Shown in pieces: positions 37,304-46,445 of a stretch of 64,000 nt of DNA. The DNA is taken from positions 4,759,501 to 4,823,500 of the forward strand of contig NC_019689.1 of the NCBI RefSeq assembly GCF_000317025.1, given 5' to 3'. The notes below the pieces were generated by a model, which worked only from the letters and a program-made list of their open reading frames with translations, was not told the DNA's origin and did not search any database. Both the position numbers and the translations under genes were made by a program. This DNA is from Pleurocapsa sp. PCC 7327 (GTDB lineage Bacteria > Cyanobacteriota > Cyanobacteriia > Cyanobacteriales > Microcystaceae). Positions within the stretch are counted from its first letter, which is position 1, and every line of letters starts with the position of its first letter.

Positions 37304-37549
37304 ATGACAGCTCAATTAGTCTCCGACAGCTCTAGCGCCAGAGAATTCAGCGAGTCTTCCGTATCCAGTCGAGGTAGTTTGGCAACTGTTAGCGACAATG
37401 CAAGTTTAATGAAGTTGATGAAGTCCTATCAAGCCGACCAACAGGTTGAATACCTTCATTTGCAAGCCGAAATCGAAGTCCTCTTTCAACAGTTACAAGC
37501 TCTCAAACAGCAAAAGCTCAAACAAACCAATCGGCACGAAAAGAACTAG
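37304..37549 (+). CDS. Short coiled-coil protein
   Basis: 81 residues: a Ser-rich N-terminal 35 residues, then a helix predicted to form a coiled coil (YQADQQVEYLHLQAEIEVLF, QQLQALKQQKLKQ). It is polar throughout, with no membrane segment. Function unknown. It lies between the previous hypothetical gene and ycf23 on the same strand, so it could belong to the same transcript. Confidence 0.55.
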   Translation: MTAQLVSDSSSAREFSESSVSSRGSLATVSDNASLMKLMKSYQADQQVEYLHLQAEIEVLFQQLQALKQQKLKQTNRHEKN

Positions 37550-37657
37550 CGATCGCCGTGCCGAAATGTCAATCCAATTCGCAATTAACTATCGATCGAT
37601 TGCGAAGTGCCAATTGTTTTGTCAAAATTATCCTAATTGGGATTCTATCGAAGAACT

Positions 37658-38419
37658 ATGACCATCGACGCTCAATTACAGAAAGCATTTGCGGATCGGA
37701 AAGCCCTCAAAATCATTAGCGGCTTGAATAATTTCGATCGCGAGCGAGTAGCAGCCGTCGTCAAAGCAGCTCAAGCCGGCGGAGCGACTTTTGTCGATAT
37801 TGCCGCCGATCCAGATTTAATTCGCTACGTCCGTCAGCTGGTAAATCTACCGATTTGCGTTTCGGCAGTAGAACCGGAATTGTTGGCGGGCGCGGTGGAA
37901 GCCGGTGCCGACCTCATTGAAATCGGTAACTTTGACAGTTTTTATGCCCAAGGGCGGCGTTTTGAAGCCCCCGAAGTTTTAGCCCTAACTCAAAGGACGC
38001 GATCGCTCCTACCGGAGGTCACTCTTTCGGTTACCGTTCCCCATATCCTATCCCTCGACGAGCAAGTTCGACTGGCAGAAGCCCTCGTTGAAGCCGGGGC
38101 AGACATCATTCAAACCGAAGGCGGAACCAGCAGTCATCCCGTTCATGCCGGAATTTTAGGCGCAATTGAAAAAGCGACTCCTACCTTAGCGGCTGCTTAC
38201 AGCATTTCTCGCACCGTATCTACTCCCGTACTCTGCGCTTCTGGGCTATCTAGCGTCACCGTTCCCATGGCGATCGCAGCTGGCGCTTCCGGCGTTGGCG
38301 TGGGTTCCGCAATCAACCAACTCAACGACGAAGTAGCCATGGTAGCTGCCGTTCGGAGCTTGGTAGAAGCGCTAGAAACCGTTAGCTTTGCTGGCGATCG
38401 CGCTTATACTTATAGTTAA
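37658..38419 (+). CDS. ycf23: DUF561/Ycf23 family protein
   Basis: About 253 residues with a TIM-barrel-like pattern. KALKIISGLNNFDRERVAAV is at the N-terminus, followed by GGATFVDIAADPDLIRYVRQ, AGADLIEIGNFDSFY and GTSSHPVHAGILGAIEKATP. Near the end comes VPMAIAAGASGVGVGSAINQ, a phosphate-binding-like loop. This is the family named Ycf23 in algal plastids; its biochemical activity is unknown. The ATG at 37658 is preferred over a TTG 21 bases upstream. Confidence 0.9.
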   Translation: MTIDAQLQKAFADRKALKIISGLNNFDRERVAAVVKAAQAGGATFVDIAADPDLIRYVRQLVNLPICVSAVEPELLAGAVEAGADLIEIGNFDSFYAQGRRFEAPEVLALTQRTRSLLPEVTLSVTVPHILSLDEQVRLAEALVEAGADIIQTEGGTSSHPVHAGILGAIEKATPTLAAAYSISRTVSTPVLCASGLSSVTVPMAIAAGASGVGVGSAINQLNDEVAMVAAVRSLVEALETVSFAGDRAYTYS

Positions 38420-38515
38420 ATCCAAATAATAACGGATATTGGATGGTGGCGAGGCAATCTTGCCACCGATATTTTATATTTGTCCCCAATCGTTCGTAAA
38501 AACTCCTAACGAACT

Positions 38516-38998
38516 TTATAATTTGTATCCAATCGTTCGTAAAAATTCCTGACGGACTTTTATATCTTCATCGCTTTCGACTCCCTTGGGCGAAAAACCA
38601 TCCACAACCCCAAGGATTCCCCGTCCTTGTTCGGTTTCGGCAACGATAACCCGTACGGGATTAGCAGTGGCACAGTAAATCGTGCAGACTTCCTGGCATT
38701 GTTTGATGCTATTGAGAAAATTGATGGGAAAAGCGTCTTTGAGTAAAATGATAAAACTATGTCCCGCTGCGATCGCCTGAGCATTTTTTATCGCTACTTC
38801 TTGTAATTTTTCCTCGTTTCCTGCTACGCGAATCAAACATTGTCCCGATGCTTCGCAGAATGCTAGCCCAAATTTCACTTGTCCCGACGTTCCCACCATT
38901 ACTTCATACAAGTCTTCTACTGTTTTGATGAAGTGGCTTTGACCGAGAATGAGATTGCATCCTTGGGGAATTTCTAGCGGCACAGATTTCAGTTCCAT
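38516..38998 (-). CDS. Adenosine-specific kinase family protein (DUF355)
   Basis: 160 residues, complete for the family. Conserved stretches are SHFIKTVEDLYEVMVGTSGQ, VKFGLAFCEASG, AIAAGHSFIILLKDAFPINF, EVCTIYCATANPVRVIVAET and GRGILGVVDGFSPKGVE. An archaeal member was characterised structurally as an adenosine-specific kinase; activity in cyanobacteria is assumed. It is likely cytosolic and trimeric. It converges on ycf23. Confidence 0.9.
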   Translation of the reverse strand: MELKSVPLEIPQGCNLILGQSHFIKTVEDLYEVMVGTSGQVKFGLAFCEASGQCLIRVAGNEEKLQEVAIKNAQAIAAGHSFIILLKDAFPINFLNSIKQCQEVCTIYCATANPVRVIVAETEQGRGILGVVDGFSPKGVESDEDIKVRQEFLRTIGYKL

Positions 38999-39219
38999 CG
39001 CTATCTCCTCTTTCTACCTAACTTATAAATTTATCAGCGCGACAGCTTTAGTAGCGTAAAAGCGAGTGACAATAGATTGAATCTTGAAGATTTTCAATAA
39101 ATCCCATAGATTTTTTAGGAGTAGGTAAAAAAATTTTGGCGTAGGAAATGATATCTTGTTGATAAGATCTGACAGCAAACGATAAAGCATAATAATAACA
39201 AGGAATTCAACGGCAAAGC

Positions 39220-39690
39220 ATGATGAGAATTACCTTGGATCGAGAATGTTTGCACGGGTTGGATCTATCTCCAGTCAGAGAAGTCGTCAATCGCCTTTTC
39301 AAACAGGGCGCGATCGCTACTAGCGAACAACAAATTAGCTTTGATTTTAATTATCCTCGCGATCCCGCCGATCCGAGAGAACTCTCGGAAATTCCAGAAA
39401 TCCGATTATGGTTCGTGCGTTTAGATGCCGCTTATCCTTGGATGCCTTTTCTACTCGACTGGAAAGCGGGAGAATTAGCCCGTTACGCGGCAATGCTGGT
39501 TCCCCATCAATTTAACCGTAGCGAAGGCATCCGGTATAACCCGGAAGCACTAGAAATTTTTGTCATGCACAAGGTTTTCATTCTAGCAGACTGGCTCAAA
39601 CAGCAGGGAATTCCCAGTCAGTCTCGCCTTCAGTCAATGGCGCAAATGTTTGGATACGAGTTAGATGAATCCTTTCTTAAATTGCTTTAG
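39220..39690 (+). CDS. CRR6-type NDH-1 assembly factor
   Basis: 156 residues. The family pattern is DFNYPRDPADPRELSEIPEI, RLWFVRLDAAYPWMPFLLDW, KAGELARYAAMLVPHQFNR and GIRYNPEALEIFVMHKVFIL. Plant CRR6 and its cyanobacterial counterpart help mature the NdhI subunit of the photosynthetic NDH-1 complex. The protein is soluble and has no signal peptide. The ndhH gene of the same complex is in this window but over 20 kb away. Confidence 0.88.
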   Translation: MMRITLDRECLHGLDLSPVREVVNRLFKQGAIATSEQQISFDFNYPRDPADPRELSEIPEIRLWFVRLDAAYPWMPFLLDWKAGELARYAAMLVPHQFNRSEGIRYNPEALEIFVMHKVFILADWLKQQGIPSQSRLQSMAQMFGYELDESFLKLL

Positions 39691-39697
39691 AGAAGGT

Positions 39698-39991
39698 TCA
39701 AATACTTTCTCCACACTCTTCGACCAAGTAACAGGCAGCACGAAAACGAAGTCTCACCAATTGTTCGTAGAAAGGATTGAGTTTGCATAGCGGTGGGATA
39801 TGGGCTACCTTGCGACCAAAGAAGATAAGATCTCGTTCAAAGGGACATTGAACCGGAATGACTCGACAAAGAAATCGAGCAAAATTGCGATTTTGAATCT
39901 CAATAGTATCAAGCCAATAGCGCAAGGCTTCTAACCAGTGGCAAATTAGTTGAGCGATTTTTGAATTGGATCGCATCCTGCTTTGAATCAT
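39698..39991 (-). CDS. Mo-dependent nitrogenase C-terminal domain protein (solo)
   Basis: 97 residues. The whole protein is the domain, with the diagnostic VQCPFERDLIFFGRKVAHIP and PLCKLNPFYEQLVRLRFRAA, then CYLVEEC. Several Cys are present. Despite the family's name, many carriers lack nitrogenase, and no nif gene is present here. It is convergent with the CRR6 gene (7-base gap). A TTG at 40000 would extend it; the ATG at 39991 is preferred. A paralogue fused to TerB is at 51538-52239. Confidence 0.85.
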   Translation of the reverse strand: MIQSRMRSNSKIAQLICHWLEALRYWLDTIEIQNRNFARFLCRVIPVQCPFERDLIFFGRKVAHIPPLCKLNPFYEQLVRLRFRAACYLVEECGESI

Positions 39992-40000
39992 CGTTGTCAA

Positions 40001-40320
40001 CCAGGAACAGCTACGTGATTTTTGAGCTGTAATTGCTGCCCTCAGTTCCCAACATATGTAGATTGGTTTAGCTTTGGTTAAAGAAACGGATAAGAGTTTT
40101 GCTTTTTGTATAAAGATTTCATCAAGGAAGCACTTTCATCTTCTGGGCGTGCTAGCATCAGTCCGCTTATATGAGCCAGGAACTTCAGTTCCTGGCAGAC
40201 TTGCGCAGATTGTCATTCATCCAATCGATAGGCTTTAAGATCTCTAGCTAGTTTTCATAATTCCCAAATATCCGTCTGTATTAATAATGCCTAGCCATTA
40301 AAATTGCTATCGTAAATTCT
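40001..40320. other. 320-bp spacer with GCCAGGAAC-TTCA-GTTCCTGGC hairpin
   Basis: The perfect 9-bp stem (40175-40183 with 40188-40196), with a TTCA loop, matches the GCCTAGAAC hairpin of the mosaic repeats at 6248-6440 and 53084-53229. Two stem positions are changed in a paired way. No ORF is present. The spacer precedes the Na/Pi cotransporter, so a regulatory role is possible. Confidence 0.6.
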
Positions 40321-41484
40321 ATGGATAACGTAACGGAAGAAATCGAGCCTTCAAGTCAAGAAAAGACTTCTGCTTACTTGTGGATAGGGATCGTTGTCCT
40401 CGTTTACTTGCTCATTGTTGCGGTAGGGATAATTAGCTACGGCTTCAAATCGGTTGCGGGCGATCGCGCTCAAGAATTGTTTCAGTTTGCCACCAATCCC
40501 CTAGCTGGTTTAATTGTCGGTACTCTAACGACTGCCTTAATCCAATCCTCTAGTACAGTAACCTCTGTCATTGTCGGGTTAGTCGCGGGAGGGCTGCCCG
40601 TAACGGTTGCGGTTCCGATGGTGATGGGCGCCAATATTGGAACGACGATTACCAATACTCTTGTCAGTTTAGGACATATCCGCAACCAAGAAGAGTTCAA
40701 AAGTGCTTTCGCTGCGGCTACCATTCACGATTTTTTTAATCTAACCTGTGTTCTGATTTTTTTGCCACTGGAGATTGCAACTCATTTTTTAGAAAAGTAT
40801 GCCTCATTTTTTGCCAATTTATTGGTTAATAGTTTCTCTACCAGTCTCGATGGCTTTGATGTCATTCAAGTCGCAACTGCCCCTGTCGCGAACCTCTTGA
40901 AAGCAGCAACAGAGGTTTTTCCCCATCCGTTTGACGGTCTTGCTCTCATGGCGATCGCTTTGGTACTGATTTTTGTCTCGATCCTCTACATGGGCAAGTT
41001 ACTGAGACTTGCTATCGTCGGACAGGCAAAGATCCTGTTGCGAAGCGCGATCGGTCGAGGTTCTGCGATGGGAATTTTGTCGGGAATGCTCGTCACTATT
41101 TTAGTTCAATCCTCCTCAACGACGACCAGTCTGATTGTCCCGCTAGTAGGAACGGGTTTGCTCGCCCTAGAAGAAGTCTATCCTTTTACTTTGGGCGCGA
41201 ATATCGGCACTTGCGTGACTGCCTTAATCGCAGCCACTGCGGTAGTAGATAACCATCTAGCTGCTCTTGAAATTGCCATGGTTCACCTGCTTTTTAATGT
41301 CACTGGAGTAACGCTGATCTATGGCATTCCTTTCTTAAGAAATCTACCTATCTTGGCTGCCCAAACCTTAGCTCAAATTGCCAGCCAAAGAAAGTATATT
41401 GCTTTTGCTTATATTTTCAGCGTCTTTTTCTTGATTCCCGCAATTTTATTGGGAGTAACGTCAATGCGATCGCGTCTTCTTTAG
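40321..41484 (+). CDS. Na/Pi cotransporter family protein
   Basis: 387 residues, with about eight to ten membrane helices. The duplicated family motif is present in both halves: TTALIQSSSTVTSVIVGLVA at about 70-90 and TILVQSSSTTTSLIVPLVGT at about 258-278. Each is followed by GANIGT. This is the SLC34/NptA-like family that couples Na+ to phosphate uptake, though some bacterial members move phosphate differently. The usual C-terminal PhoU-like domain of the longer members is absent. Inner-membrane location. Confidence 0.92.
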   Translation: MDNVTEEIEPSSQEKTSAYLWIGIVVLVYLLIVAVGIISYGFKSVAGDRAQELFQFATNPLAGLIVGTLTTALIQSSSTVTSVIVGLVAGGLPVTVAVPMVMGANIGTTITNTLVSLGHIRNQEEFKSAFAAATIHDFFNLTCVLIFLPLEIATHFLEKYASFFANLLVNSFSTSLDGFDVIQVATAPVANLLKAATEVFPHPFDGLALMAIALVLIFVSILYMGKLLRLAIVGQAKILLRSAIGRGSAMGILSGMLVTILVQSSSTTTSLIVPLVGTGLLALEEVYPFTLGANIGTCVTALIAATAVVDNHLAALEIAMVHLLFNVTGVTLIYGIPFLRNLPILAAQTLAQIASQRKYIAFAYIFSVFFLIPAILLGVTSMRSRLL

Positions 41485-41528
41485 TAGTAGCGATCGATCC
41501 TCATAATATTAGAGGATGTCTGACAAGT

Positions 41529-41569
41529 ATTCTTTGTCATTCTGAGTGGAGCGTAGCGGAACAAAGAAT
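41529..41569. repeat. Hairpin repeat ATTCTTTGT ... ACAAAGAAT
   Basis: Nine-base arms at 41529-41537 and 41561-41569 enclose CATTCTGAGTGGAGCGTAGC. This type of spacer unit is widespread in bacterial genomes. It lies in the 393-bp gap after the transporter; the rest of that gap shows no gene. Confidence 0.6.
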
Positions 41570-41877
41570 CTAGCTTAGAGATGCAAGCGCTAGCTAATCG
41601 CTTCGTTCAGCATGATATTTGTGACTTTCAGACTTTCTCTTAAAACTGCGACCGATCGCGACCCTAGCAATCGCAAAAGTTTGAAAAATTGAGGGTTAGA
41701 AACAGCGAAAAAGCCGACGAGACAATAGAAATTTTTGAAGAACTTTAAGAAGAGAATGTCGATATTTTGGTAGTAGTTTAGGAAGGCAATATTGGATAGC
41801 TGGGAACAAAGCGATCGCGAAATACGACTCTTTATAGTAATATGTCATTTATTATCGGTTAGAATCGCCAGATCTCG

Positions 41878-42402
41878 ATGAAGTTACCTAAGCTATTTTT
41901 GGGAACGACATTGCTAGCAATATCGAGCTTATCTTTAAGCGTTCGCGACTTATCAGCCCAAGAACCAGAACAACAACTAGCCTGTTTCCCCTTACAAGTT
42001 ATCGGCGGTTCGGGAGAAGAACTCTCAAAGACAGTTTCGCCACCTAGCGTTCCTCTTTTTAACAATAATTGGAATACAGATTTTGCAGTCGATGCTCGCG
42101 CGGATTACGATAACTACGTTGCCACGCTAACGCCAGAACATGATGGCGAATACTCGATCAAAATGTATCTGAAGTACAGTAACAATACCACAGATAAATT
42201 CTACGACCAAAAAGTGGTTTTATCTGCAGGTCAACCTTTGACCATTTCAGCTACTCCTCGTCGCAACGAGCAACCCTATCAGGTGAATATTTTTGTAGGC
42301 GGTTTAGTCTCAGTTGGCAAAACTTATCGGCTTACCGTTGAAGGGTGTTCTCAAGAAAGTTTCAGATTCGACACGGACACGAATGAAAAGTTCGATCGCT
42401 AG
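41878..42402 (+). CDS. Exported protein of unknown function
   Basis: 174 residues. Residues 1-27 form a signal peptide (MKLPKLFLGTTLLAISSLSL), with cleavage plausible after the Ala of DLSAQ. The mature part looks like a beta-sandwich (YVATLTPEHDGEYSIKMYLK; FVGGLVSVGKTYRLTVEGCS) with two Cys residues. It is likely periplasmic. No family was recognised. It converges with the PotD-like gene, with only 4 bases between the stop codons. Confidence 0.75.
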   Translation: MKLPKLFLGTTLLAISSLSLSVRDLSAQEPEQQLACFPLQVIGGSGEELSKTVSPPSVPLFNNNWNTDFAVDARADYDNYVATLTPEHDGEYSIKMYLKYSNNTTDKFYDQKVVLSAGQPLTISATPRRNEQPYQVNIFVGGLVSVGKTYRLTVEGCSQESFRFDTDTNEKFDR

Positions 42403-42406
42403 AAAA

Positions 42407-43477
42407 CTATTGTCCGATCGCAGCTTTAAATTCTGTCCAGGCTTGGTCATAAAATTTTGTTGCCTCTCCAACATCTTTAATGTATTGCAAATTTTTTAGA
42501 GAATCCAAAGGGGGATAAATGGCAGGATTCTTGAGGTTATTTTTATCTACTAACCCTTTGGTCAAGGCTATTTTATTCGCCGTTGCAAACTTAGCATAGT
42601 CGGCATTTTTCGCTGCGACTTCTGGTTCTAGCATAAAATTAAGGAATTTTTCCGCCAATTCTCTGTGAGGAGCACCTTTAGGAATTGCGAGGGCATCAGC
42701 CCATAAAATCGTTCCTTCTTTGGGAACCGCATAGCGCAAATTTGGATTTTCTGCGGCAACCTTAGCCGTGTCTCCATTCCAATCGGAAGCAACATCTGCC
42801 TCTCCTTGGTTGAGCAAATCTCTACACGTACCCGGACCGAAAGCGACAACCATATCCTTGTGCTTGACGAGTAGGTCTTTTGCCTTGGCAATTTCTTCTG
42901 GTTTGGTAGTGTTGGGGTCGTAACCCAAATAAATCAAGGCAGCAGCCAGAGTAGGACGCATATCGTCTAGCCAAGCTACCCTTCCTTTATACTTGGAGTC
43001 AAACATCGCTCCCCAACTGTCAATCTTGCCTCCGGTAGCCTTGATGTTATAGCCAATTCCCATCGTTCCCCAATGGTAAGGAATTGAGTATTGGTTGCCC
43101 GGATCGAAGGGGGGATCGAGAAATTTTTTCTCAATATTGGCAAGATTGGGAAGCTTGTCTTTGTTAAGTTTTTCTAACAAGCCATCGGCAATTAAAATTG
43201 CGACCATGTAATCGCTGGGGAAAACCACATCATAGCCTGGATTGCCCGCCTTGAGCTTGGAATAGAGGGCTTCGTTATTATCAAAGACATCATAGTTGAT
43301 TTTGGCGCTATACTGTTTCTCAAATTGCGCGATCGCATCTGGAGCTAGATAGTCCGTCCAGTTATAAATATTGAGAGCCTGCTCCTTTGCCTTATTGTTC
43401 CGATCGATGCTGCTACAGCCTATTGATAATGTCAGACCAAATACGAATAAAATTAGAAGAATCAGCGCTTTTTTCAT
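42407..43477 (-). CDS. potD: Spermidine/putrescine-type binding lipoprotein (PotD-like)
   Basis: 356 residues. The N-terminus MKKALILLILFVFGLTLSIG runs into the lipobox Cys (IGCSS), so it is a lipoprotein. The family features are LNIYNWTDYLAPDAIAQFEK, GYDVVFPSDYMVAILIADGL, GTMGIGYNIKATGG, and ALAIPKGAPHRELAEKFLNF near the C-terminus. It binds polyamines outside the membrane. No PotABC genes are adjacent. It is followed upstream by a TetR regulator on the same strand (92-base gap), possibly co-regulated. Confidence 0.93.
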   Translation of the reverse strand: MKKALILLILFVFGLTLSIGCSSIDRNNKAKEQALNIYNWTDYLAPDAIAQFEKQYSAKINYDVFDNNEALYSKLKAGNPGYDVVFPSDYMVAILIADGLLEKLNKDKLPNLANIEKKFLDPPFDPGNQYSIPYHWGTMGIGYNIKATGGKIDSWGAMFDSKYKGRVAWLDDMRPTLAAALIYLGYDPNTTKPEEIAKAKDLLVKHKDMVVAFGPGTCRDLLNQGEADVASDWNGDTAKVAAENPNLRYAVPKEGTILWADALAIPKGAPHRELAEKFLNFMLEPEVAAKNADYAKFATANKIALTKGLVDKNNLKNPAIYPPLDSLKNLQYIKDVGEATKFYDQAWTEFKAAIGQ

Positions 43478-43569
43478 CGCTTTTGCTTTGGAAACTCAAC
43501 CGTTAGAAGAACATGGGGGTTAGATTACCATAAAACAACTCGATGCGCTTTAATAGCGGGTGCGGGTAA

Positions 43570-44262
43570 TTATTCTTTTTCTTGTGCAAGGACTCCGTTG
43601 AGAAAAATATCTGCGATGCCTTCTGCCATTTCTTGCAGGGCTTTAGGAGAAGCTTTGGGTTCCATGATAGTGTCATTAGAAAACCCCGCGATCGCAAACA
43701 TCCCTAAAAAGACTTGAGCGACAATTTTGGGGTTCATCGGGCGATAAATCCCCTTATCCATCGCCGTCTGAAAGAAAGCTTCGGCAACGTCTGTCATTTT
43801 GGCGATAACTTCTGATTGAATGCGTTCTCGTAACTCCCGATGATACTGTGCCTCAATAAAACACACGCGCAATAGATCGCTATTGTCTTGCAGTCGCATC
43901 ATTCGCCGCCGCATTACTTGAGCAACCGCCTTATAACTTCCCATCTCGCTGAGTTCCGTTAGCAGATCCGTTAAAATATCTATCCAGCCAGAAGTCGCCA
44001 CTTCGATAAGAATGGCTTTTTTATTGGCAAAATGGCGAAATATAGTTCCTTCGGCGACATTAGCAGCTGAGGCTAAATCCTTCGTCGTCGTTCCTTCATA
44101 TCCTTTAGCAGCAAATAGACGCAAAGCAGCCTGAAGAATGCGAGTGCGAGTGTCATCTTCTTGAAAACTTGAATTGTTGATTGCTTCTGCCGACAGTTGC
44201 TGGCGAAAACTTTGCATAATCATAATAGGATTTAGGAGCGAGAGACAGATTGCCCTTAACAT
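43570..44262 (-). CDS. TetR/AcrR family transcriptional regulator
   Basis: 230 residues. The helix-turn-helix domain is at about 38-85 (TRILQAALRLFAAKGYEGTT, TKDLASAANVAEGTIFRHFA, NKKAILIEVA). The C-terminal ligand-binding half is helical. TetR proteins are usually repressors released by a small molecule. It sits just upstream of, and in the same direction as, the PotD-like gene, so it may control polyamine uptake or itself; this is inference. Start sites at codons 14 or 16 (MIMQSF/MQSF) are also possible. Confidence 0.9.
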   Translation of the reverse strand: MLRAICLSLLNPIMIMQSFRQQLSAEAINNSSFQEDDTRTRILQAALRLFAAKGYEGTTTKDLASAANVAEGTIFRHFANKKAILIEVATSGWIDILTDLLTELSEMGSYKAVAQVMRRRMMRLQDNSDLLRVCFIEAQYHRELRERIQSEVIAKMTDVAEAFFQTAMDKGIYRPMNPKIVAQVFLGMFAIAGFSNDTIMEPKASPKALQEMAEGIADIFLNGVLAQEKE

Positions 44263-44357
44263 CGTAGAGTTATTGTCTACTATGAAACTTCATTATTGAT
44301 ATTAATCTTTATTAAGGATTAAGTTGTGTCGTTGAAAAACCGAATTCGGAGATAGCT

Positions 44358-44867
44358 ATGTCCAATCCCAATCCAGAAACTCTAGCAGCCGACAGTCCAA
44401 ATAGATCGATGAGCGATCGCGAACTTGAAACCATGACGGACGAATTCATCGAACGAACTAGCAGCCACAAAGAAGTCATAGAGACAGTTATCTCTAGCTT
44501 AGAACAAAATAACAGCGCTATGGTCGTCCAGACCGATTCAGGCTATCTATGGAAATTCCAATACGGTAGCGTAGAAGTTTTCGTCCAGCTAACGGGAGAA
44601 AGCGACGAAGATTTGCTCACCGTATGGTCGCCCGTGCTCAAATTCCCAATTCGGGACGAAGCTGGACTGATGCGCAAACTGCTAGAGATGAACTGGTCAG
44701 AAACCTTGGAAACTCGTTTTGGCATTAGTGGCGACCGCGTCGTCGTTCTCTCTCAGCGCGCCGTTGCCGACCTTTCCCCGGAAGAAATTTCCAGGGCAAT
44801 TACCCTCGTTGCTACTATCGCCGACGATAATGACGAATCCCTCAAAAAAGCCTTTGGAACAGCTTAA
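44358..44867 (+). CDS. YbjN domain-containing protein
   Basis: 169 residues. The family fold is seen in SHKEVIETVISSLEQNNSAM, VWSPVLKFPIRDEAGLMRKL, LEMNWSETLETRFGISGDRV and VADLSPEEISRAITLVATIA. YbjN-like proteins (type III secretion chaperone-like fold) have no firm activity; a broad regulatory or chaperone role has been proposed. It is divergent from the TetR gene and upstream of the lipoate ligase gene. Confidence 0.85.
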   Translation: MSNPNPETLAADSPNRSMSDRELETMTDEFIERTSSHKEVIETVISSLEQNNSAMVVQTDSGYLWKFQYGSVEVFVQLTGESDEDLLTVWSPVLKFPIRDEAGLMRKLLEMNWSETLETRFGISGDRVVVLSQRAVADLSPEEISRAITLVATIADDNDESLKKAFGTA

Positions 44868-44985
44868 TATGTTAGAGGGTAGGGGAGTTGGGGAGACTTC
44901 TGAGACGGGGAGACAAAGAGGAGTGGGGAGAAAGTTACCTAATCCCCAATCCAAAATCCAAAATCTGTGGAACGCAGTCGCCGCA

Positions 44986-45055
44986 CGCCGCTGGAATTGA
45001 CGAAGTGCAAGCAGGCTTCGCCGTGAGACGGCGGAGTACCTTGCACTTCCAGCAC
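44986..45055. repeat. REP-like palindrome fused to the 5' end of the lipoate ligase gene
   Basis: The arms GAAGTGCAAG (45002-45011) and CTTGCACTTC (45040-45049) pair perfectly, with further outer pairing GCTGGA/TCCAGC around a bulge. The loop itself contains a second stem (TTCGCCGT...ACGGCGGA). The palindrome overlaps the in-frame codons immediately before the ligase core and follows a purine-rich spacer repeat. Confidence 0.65.
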
Positions 45056-45844
45056 AACGGCGACCGCAATCCAAAATCCTATTGGCGCTTGATTCCCCTA
45101 CTCGAAGCATCTGGTGAAATACAGATGGCGATAGATCGCTGGCTGCTACAACAGCACCGACAAGGCAAGCATCCCCCTACCTTGCGATTTTATACTTGGT
45201 CGCCCGCAGCGATTTCTGTTGGCTATCATCAACATCATTACCCCGAACATTGGCGCGAATTAACCTGGCAAGGAAAGCCGATCGATTTGGTGCGTCGCCC
45301 GACGGGAGGGCGGGCAGTTCTGCATCAAGGCGATCTGACCTATATGGTCGTCGCGTCGAGTATTCCTGGCAGGCGGACAGAAGTTTATCAAAAGATTTGT
45401 GAATTTCTCGTTCATGGATGGCGATCGCTTGGGATCGAGCTACGCTATGGCAGTGCCGGACGCGGATACATTCACAATCCCAACTGTTTTGGCACGGCTA
45501 CTAATGCCGATTTGGTCGCCCCAGACGGACGCAAACTAATTGGTAGCGCCCAACTGCGACAAGGAAATGCCATCCTACAACACGGTTCTATTTTATTAAA
45601 CCCCAATCGCCAGCTCTTTAGGCAAGTCTTTGGCGACTCTGCCCCCGAACCCGTAAATTTACCAATTCAACTGACAGAAACTCGCGCGAGCCAAAAAGTC
45701 GTCGTGCAAGCCCTCACAGAAGCAGCCAGTCAGTGTTTTGGCATTGAGTTAGTCACCCAACCTTTATCCGAAATAGAACTTCAAGAAATTTATTGCGCCA
45801 ATGTCAGCGATCGAGCGCGACATCCGACACTCAACTCAGGATAA
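45005..45844 (+). CDS. Lipoate-protein ligase family protein (uncertain start)
   Basis: A biotin/lipoate ligase-fold enzyme. The core begins near SYWRLIPLLEASGEIQMAID. It has the substrate-binding RRPTGGRAVLHQGDLTYMVV, then NADLVAPDGRKLIGSAQLRQ and GSILLNPN, so it probably attaches lipoyl or octanoyl groups to 2-oxoacid dehydrogenases. The expected upstream ATG is absent. The frame continues through a palindromic repeat, giving only GTG (45005, 45023) and TTG (45041, 45089) starts, while the first ATG is at 45125 inside the conserved domain. The start may have been disrupted by insertion of the repeat. Without its own ribosome site, expression is in doubt. Confidence 0.8.
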   Translation: MQAGFAVRRRSTLHFQHNGDRNPKSYWRLIPLLEASGEIQMAIDRWLLQQHRQGKHPPTLRFYTWSPAAISVGYHQHHYPEHWRELTWQGKPIDLVRRPTGGRAVLHQGDLTYMVVASSIPGRRTEVYQKICEFLVHGWRSLGIELRYGSAGRGYIHNPNCFGTATNADLVAPDGRKLIGSAQLRQGNAILQHGSILLNPNRQLFRQVFGDSAPEPVNLPIQLTETRASQKVVVQALTEAASQCFGIELVTQPLSEIELQEIYCANVSDRARHPTLNSG

Positions 45845-45877
45845 ACTACATTATGTTAATAGATTTGTGTTGATATC

Positions 45878-46363
45878 ATGAGTGTAGTTAGCCAAGTCAT
45901 TCTCAAAGCCGACGACGAACTCCGATATCCCAGTAGTGGAGAACTTCAGGGGATCCAAAAATTTTTAAAAACTGGTGAGCAGCGCATGCGCATCGCCCAA
46001 ACTCTCGCAGAAAACGATAAAAAAATTGTCGATCGCGCCCAAAGCCAATTATTCAGAAAACGCCCTGATTTCAGGGCGCCAGGAGGAAATGCCTACGGTC
46101 AGCGCCAGTACAATCAATGCCTGCGCGACTATAGCTGGTATTTGCGTCTAGTGACCTATGGCATCCTGGCAGGAAGTGTCGAACCAATCGACAAAATTGG
46201 TTTAATCGGAGTTAAAGAAATGTATAATTCCCTCAACGTTCCCGTTCCCGGTATGGTTGAAGCCATTCGTTGCCTTAAAGATGCTGCTTTAGGGCTGCTG
46301 AACAAGGAAGATGCCATGGAGGCTGCCCCCTACTTCGATTACATTATCCAGGCAATGTCTTAA
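45878..46363 (+). CDS. apcD: Allophycocyanin alpha-B subunit
   Basis: 161 residues, full length. It is one of the terminal-emitter subunits of the phycobilisome core, passing energy toward photosystem I or state-transition complexes. The phycocyanobilin-binding Cys is residue 81 in [18 protein letters not shown], and the sequence is close to ApcD of model cyanobacteria. The other core genes (apcABCEF) are not in the window, as is usual for apcD. Its ATG lies 34 bases after the ligase stop codon. Confidence 0.97.
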   Translation: MSVVSQVILKADDELRYPSSGELQGIQKFLKTGEQRMRIAQTLAENDKKIVDRAQSQLFRKRPDFRAPGGNAYGQRQYNQCLRDYSWYLRLVTYGILAGSVEPIDKIGLIGVKEMYNSLNVPVPGMVEAIRCLKDAALGLLNKEDAMEAAPYFDYIIQAMS

Positions 46364-46385
46364 TCGAGCATTGAAAACCAGAAGC

Positions 46386-46430
46386 TTGAAGTCTGAAAGA
46401 ATGTCATGCTTTTCAGACTTCAAACTTTTA
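46386..46430 (+). terminator. Probable apcD terminator
   Basis: TTGAAGTCTGAAA (46386-46398) pairs with TTTCAGACTTCAA (46411-46423) over 13 bp, then ACTTTTA. It lies 23 bases after the apcD stop codon and before the next plus-strand gene. Confidence 0.65.
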
Positions 46431-46445
46431 AAATTCAGCATTAAT

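Noticed and set aside
46311-46445. N-terminal extension of the membrane protein gene across the apcD end
   Set aside because: It overlaps the apcD 3' end and the terminator hairpin. The ATG at 46446 is more sensible.
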